DNA of 6,831 nt from Scatosoma sp045594025. Lineage in GTDB: Bacteria; Bacillota; Clostridia; Christensenellales; Borkfalkiaceae. The translations under genes and the position numbers were made by a program. Positions within the stretch are counted from its first letter, which is position 1, and every line of letters starts with the position of its first letter. Below are positions 6,537 to 6,831 of this stretch, in pieces. Below the pieces are notes generated by a model. That model made no database searches. It saw only the letters and a list, made by a program, of their open reading frames with translations, and was not told where the DNA came from. The DNA lies in assembly GCA_045594025.1 (NCBI GenBank), contig JAZNXS010000038.1, forward strand, positions 1 through 6,831. Reading direction: 5' to 3'.

Positions 6537-6689
6537 ATGAAGAAAATGATATTGATTTTCATGGCGGCGCTTATGTCGTTTTCGTTTGCCGCATGTGGCG
6601 GCGGAAAGGGGGATTCGAAACCGAATTCTTCGAAAGGGGCTTCCTCGCAACAAAGTAGCGGTATAGAATTACCCGAAGATGAATTTTAA
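6537..6689 (+). CDS. 50-aa mini-lipoprotein with IELPEDEF tail
   Basis: The gene starts at ATG 6537, with GAGG (6527-6530) 6 nt upstream and 11 nt after the previous stop. The signal peptide MKKMILIFMAALMSFSFAAC ends in a good lipobox (FAAC), giving lipidation at Cys20. The mature part is only 31 residues: GGGKGDSK, a Ser/Gly/Gln linker, and IELPEDEF at the end. It looks like the upstream lipoprotein with the Cys-rich middle removed, leaving anchor, flexible linker and tail. The function is unknown. The shared tail suggests that both lipoproteins present the same short acidic motif to a common partner. Most of this gene (6590-6689) is mirrored at the window end. The gene itself reads cleanly and lies on the operon side of the hairpin, so I consider it real. 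Confidence 0.82.
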   Translation: MKKMILIFMAALMSFSFAACGGGKGDSKPNSSKGASSQQSSGIELPEDEF

Positions 6690-6709
6690 AAAGAAAGCGC
6701 ATTTGCACA
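6590..6709 (+). repeat. Left arm of 120-bp inverted repeat
   Basis: Each base i in this arm pairs with base 13421-i in 6712-6831. All 120 positions are complementary except 6692 (A) opposite 6729 (C). The arm contains the last 32 codons of the mini-lipoprotein gene and the left half of the terminator hairpin. The loop is GT at 6710-6711. Confidence 0.97.
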
Positions 6710-6733
6710 GTTGTGCAAATGCGCTTTCCTTTT
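6694..6733 (+). terminator. Terminator hairpin at the end of the surface-protein operon
   Basis: AAAGCGCATTTGCACA (6694-6709) and TGTGCAAATGCGCTTT (6712-6727) form a perfect 16-bp stem five bases after the mini-lipoprotein stop codon. It is followed by CC and TTTT. The T-run is short. Because the sequence beyond 6729 mirrors the left side exactly, the natural downstream T-tract may have been lost in a chimeric join. On the minus strand the stem is followed by AAAGAAA's complement (TTTCTTTTTAAAA), so it could work both ways. Confidence 0.8.
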
Positions 6734-6831
6734 AAAATTCATCTTCGGGTAATTCTATACCGCTACTTTGTTGCGAGGAAGCCCCTTTCGAAGAATTCGG
6801 TTTCGAATCCCCCTTTCCGCCGCCACATGCG
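6712..6831 (-). repeat. Right arm of 120-bp inverted repeat, running to the window edge
   Basis: Reverse complement of 6590-6709 with the single 6729/6692 mismatch. The window ends inside the arm, so the true length of the palindrome is unknown. From 6730 to the end (102 bases) the match is perfect, which fits copying of the opposite strand rather than an old duplication. Confidence 0.97.
6732..6831 (-). pseudogene. Mirror copy of the mini-lipoprotein 3' end, partial at the window edge (probable artefact)
   Basis: Read on the minus strand, this encodes residues 19-50 of the 50-aa lipoprotein (from the Ala before the lipidated Cys to IELPEDEF), with the stop at 6732-6734. It is identical in nucleotide sequence to 6590-6689. 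It would be a convergent twin gene if the inverted repeat is genuine, but is more likely a fold-back copy. It should not be counted as an independent gene without read support. Confidence 0.6.

Overview
The window looks like a chromosomal stretch from a low-to-moderate-GC Bacillota (Firmicutes), most likely a gut Clostridia lineage known mainly from metagenomes. The evidence is strong AGGAG-type ribosome binding sites, consensus sigma-A promoter boxes, lipoprotein signal peptides, and a large secreted protein built from InlB-like (Flg_new) repeats and CxxC repeats, a style common in gut Clostridia. The taxonomic call is an inference; there is no rRNA or marker gene here.

Layout. Positions 47-1727 encode a Na+/phosphate cotransporter of the NptA type with a C-terminal PhoU-like domain. 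It is split by a one-base frameshift near 161-167, so that the first membrane helix (47-167) and the body (168-1727) lie in different frames. A strong intrinsic terminator follows (1741-1773). The next 290 bases hold no conventional gene. They carry a consensus promoter with a doubled -35 box (1871-1905), a leader of about 155 nt with three perfect dyads, and a possible 31-codon leader ORF that overlaps the start of the next gene.

Four tightly spaced plus-strand genes then form an apparent operon (2064-6689, gaps of 13, 9 and 11 nt): a 1178-aa secreted multidomain surface protein with an internal duplication of about 390 residues; a 45-aa peptide with a DVITTSG motif; a 254-aa Cys/His-rich lipoprotein; and a 50-aa mini-lipoprotein. 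The two lipoproteins end in the same eight residues, IELPEDEF, although five of the eight codons differ, so the tail appears to be selected at protein level. The large protein and the 254-aa lipoprotein share the same kind of CxxC/GH module. Together they suggest an uncharacterised cell-envelope system in which a secreted Cys-rich protein is made with membrane-anchored partners. This is inference.

The end of the window (6590-6831) is a giant inverted repeat with 120-bp arms, centred on the terminator hairpin of the operon and carrying one mismatch. The right arm is a mirror copy of the mini-lipoprotein gene. The pattern fits a fold-back (snap-back) chimera or contig-end artefact better than a real inverted duplication, but the sequence alone cannot exclude the latter.
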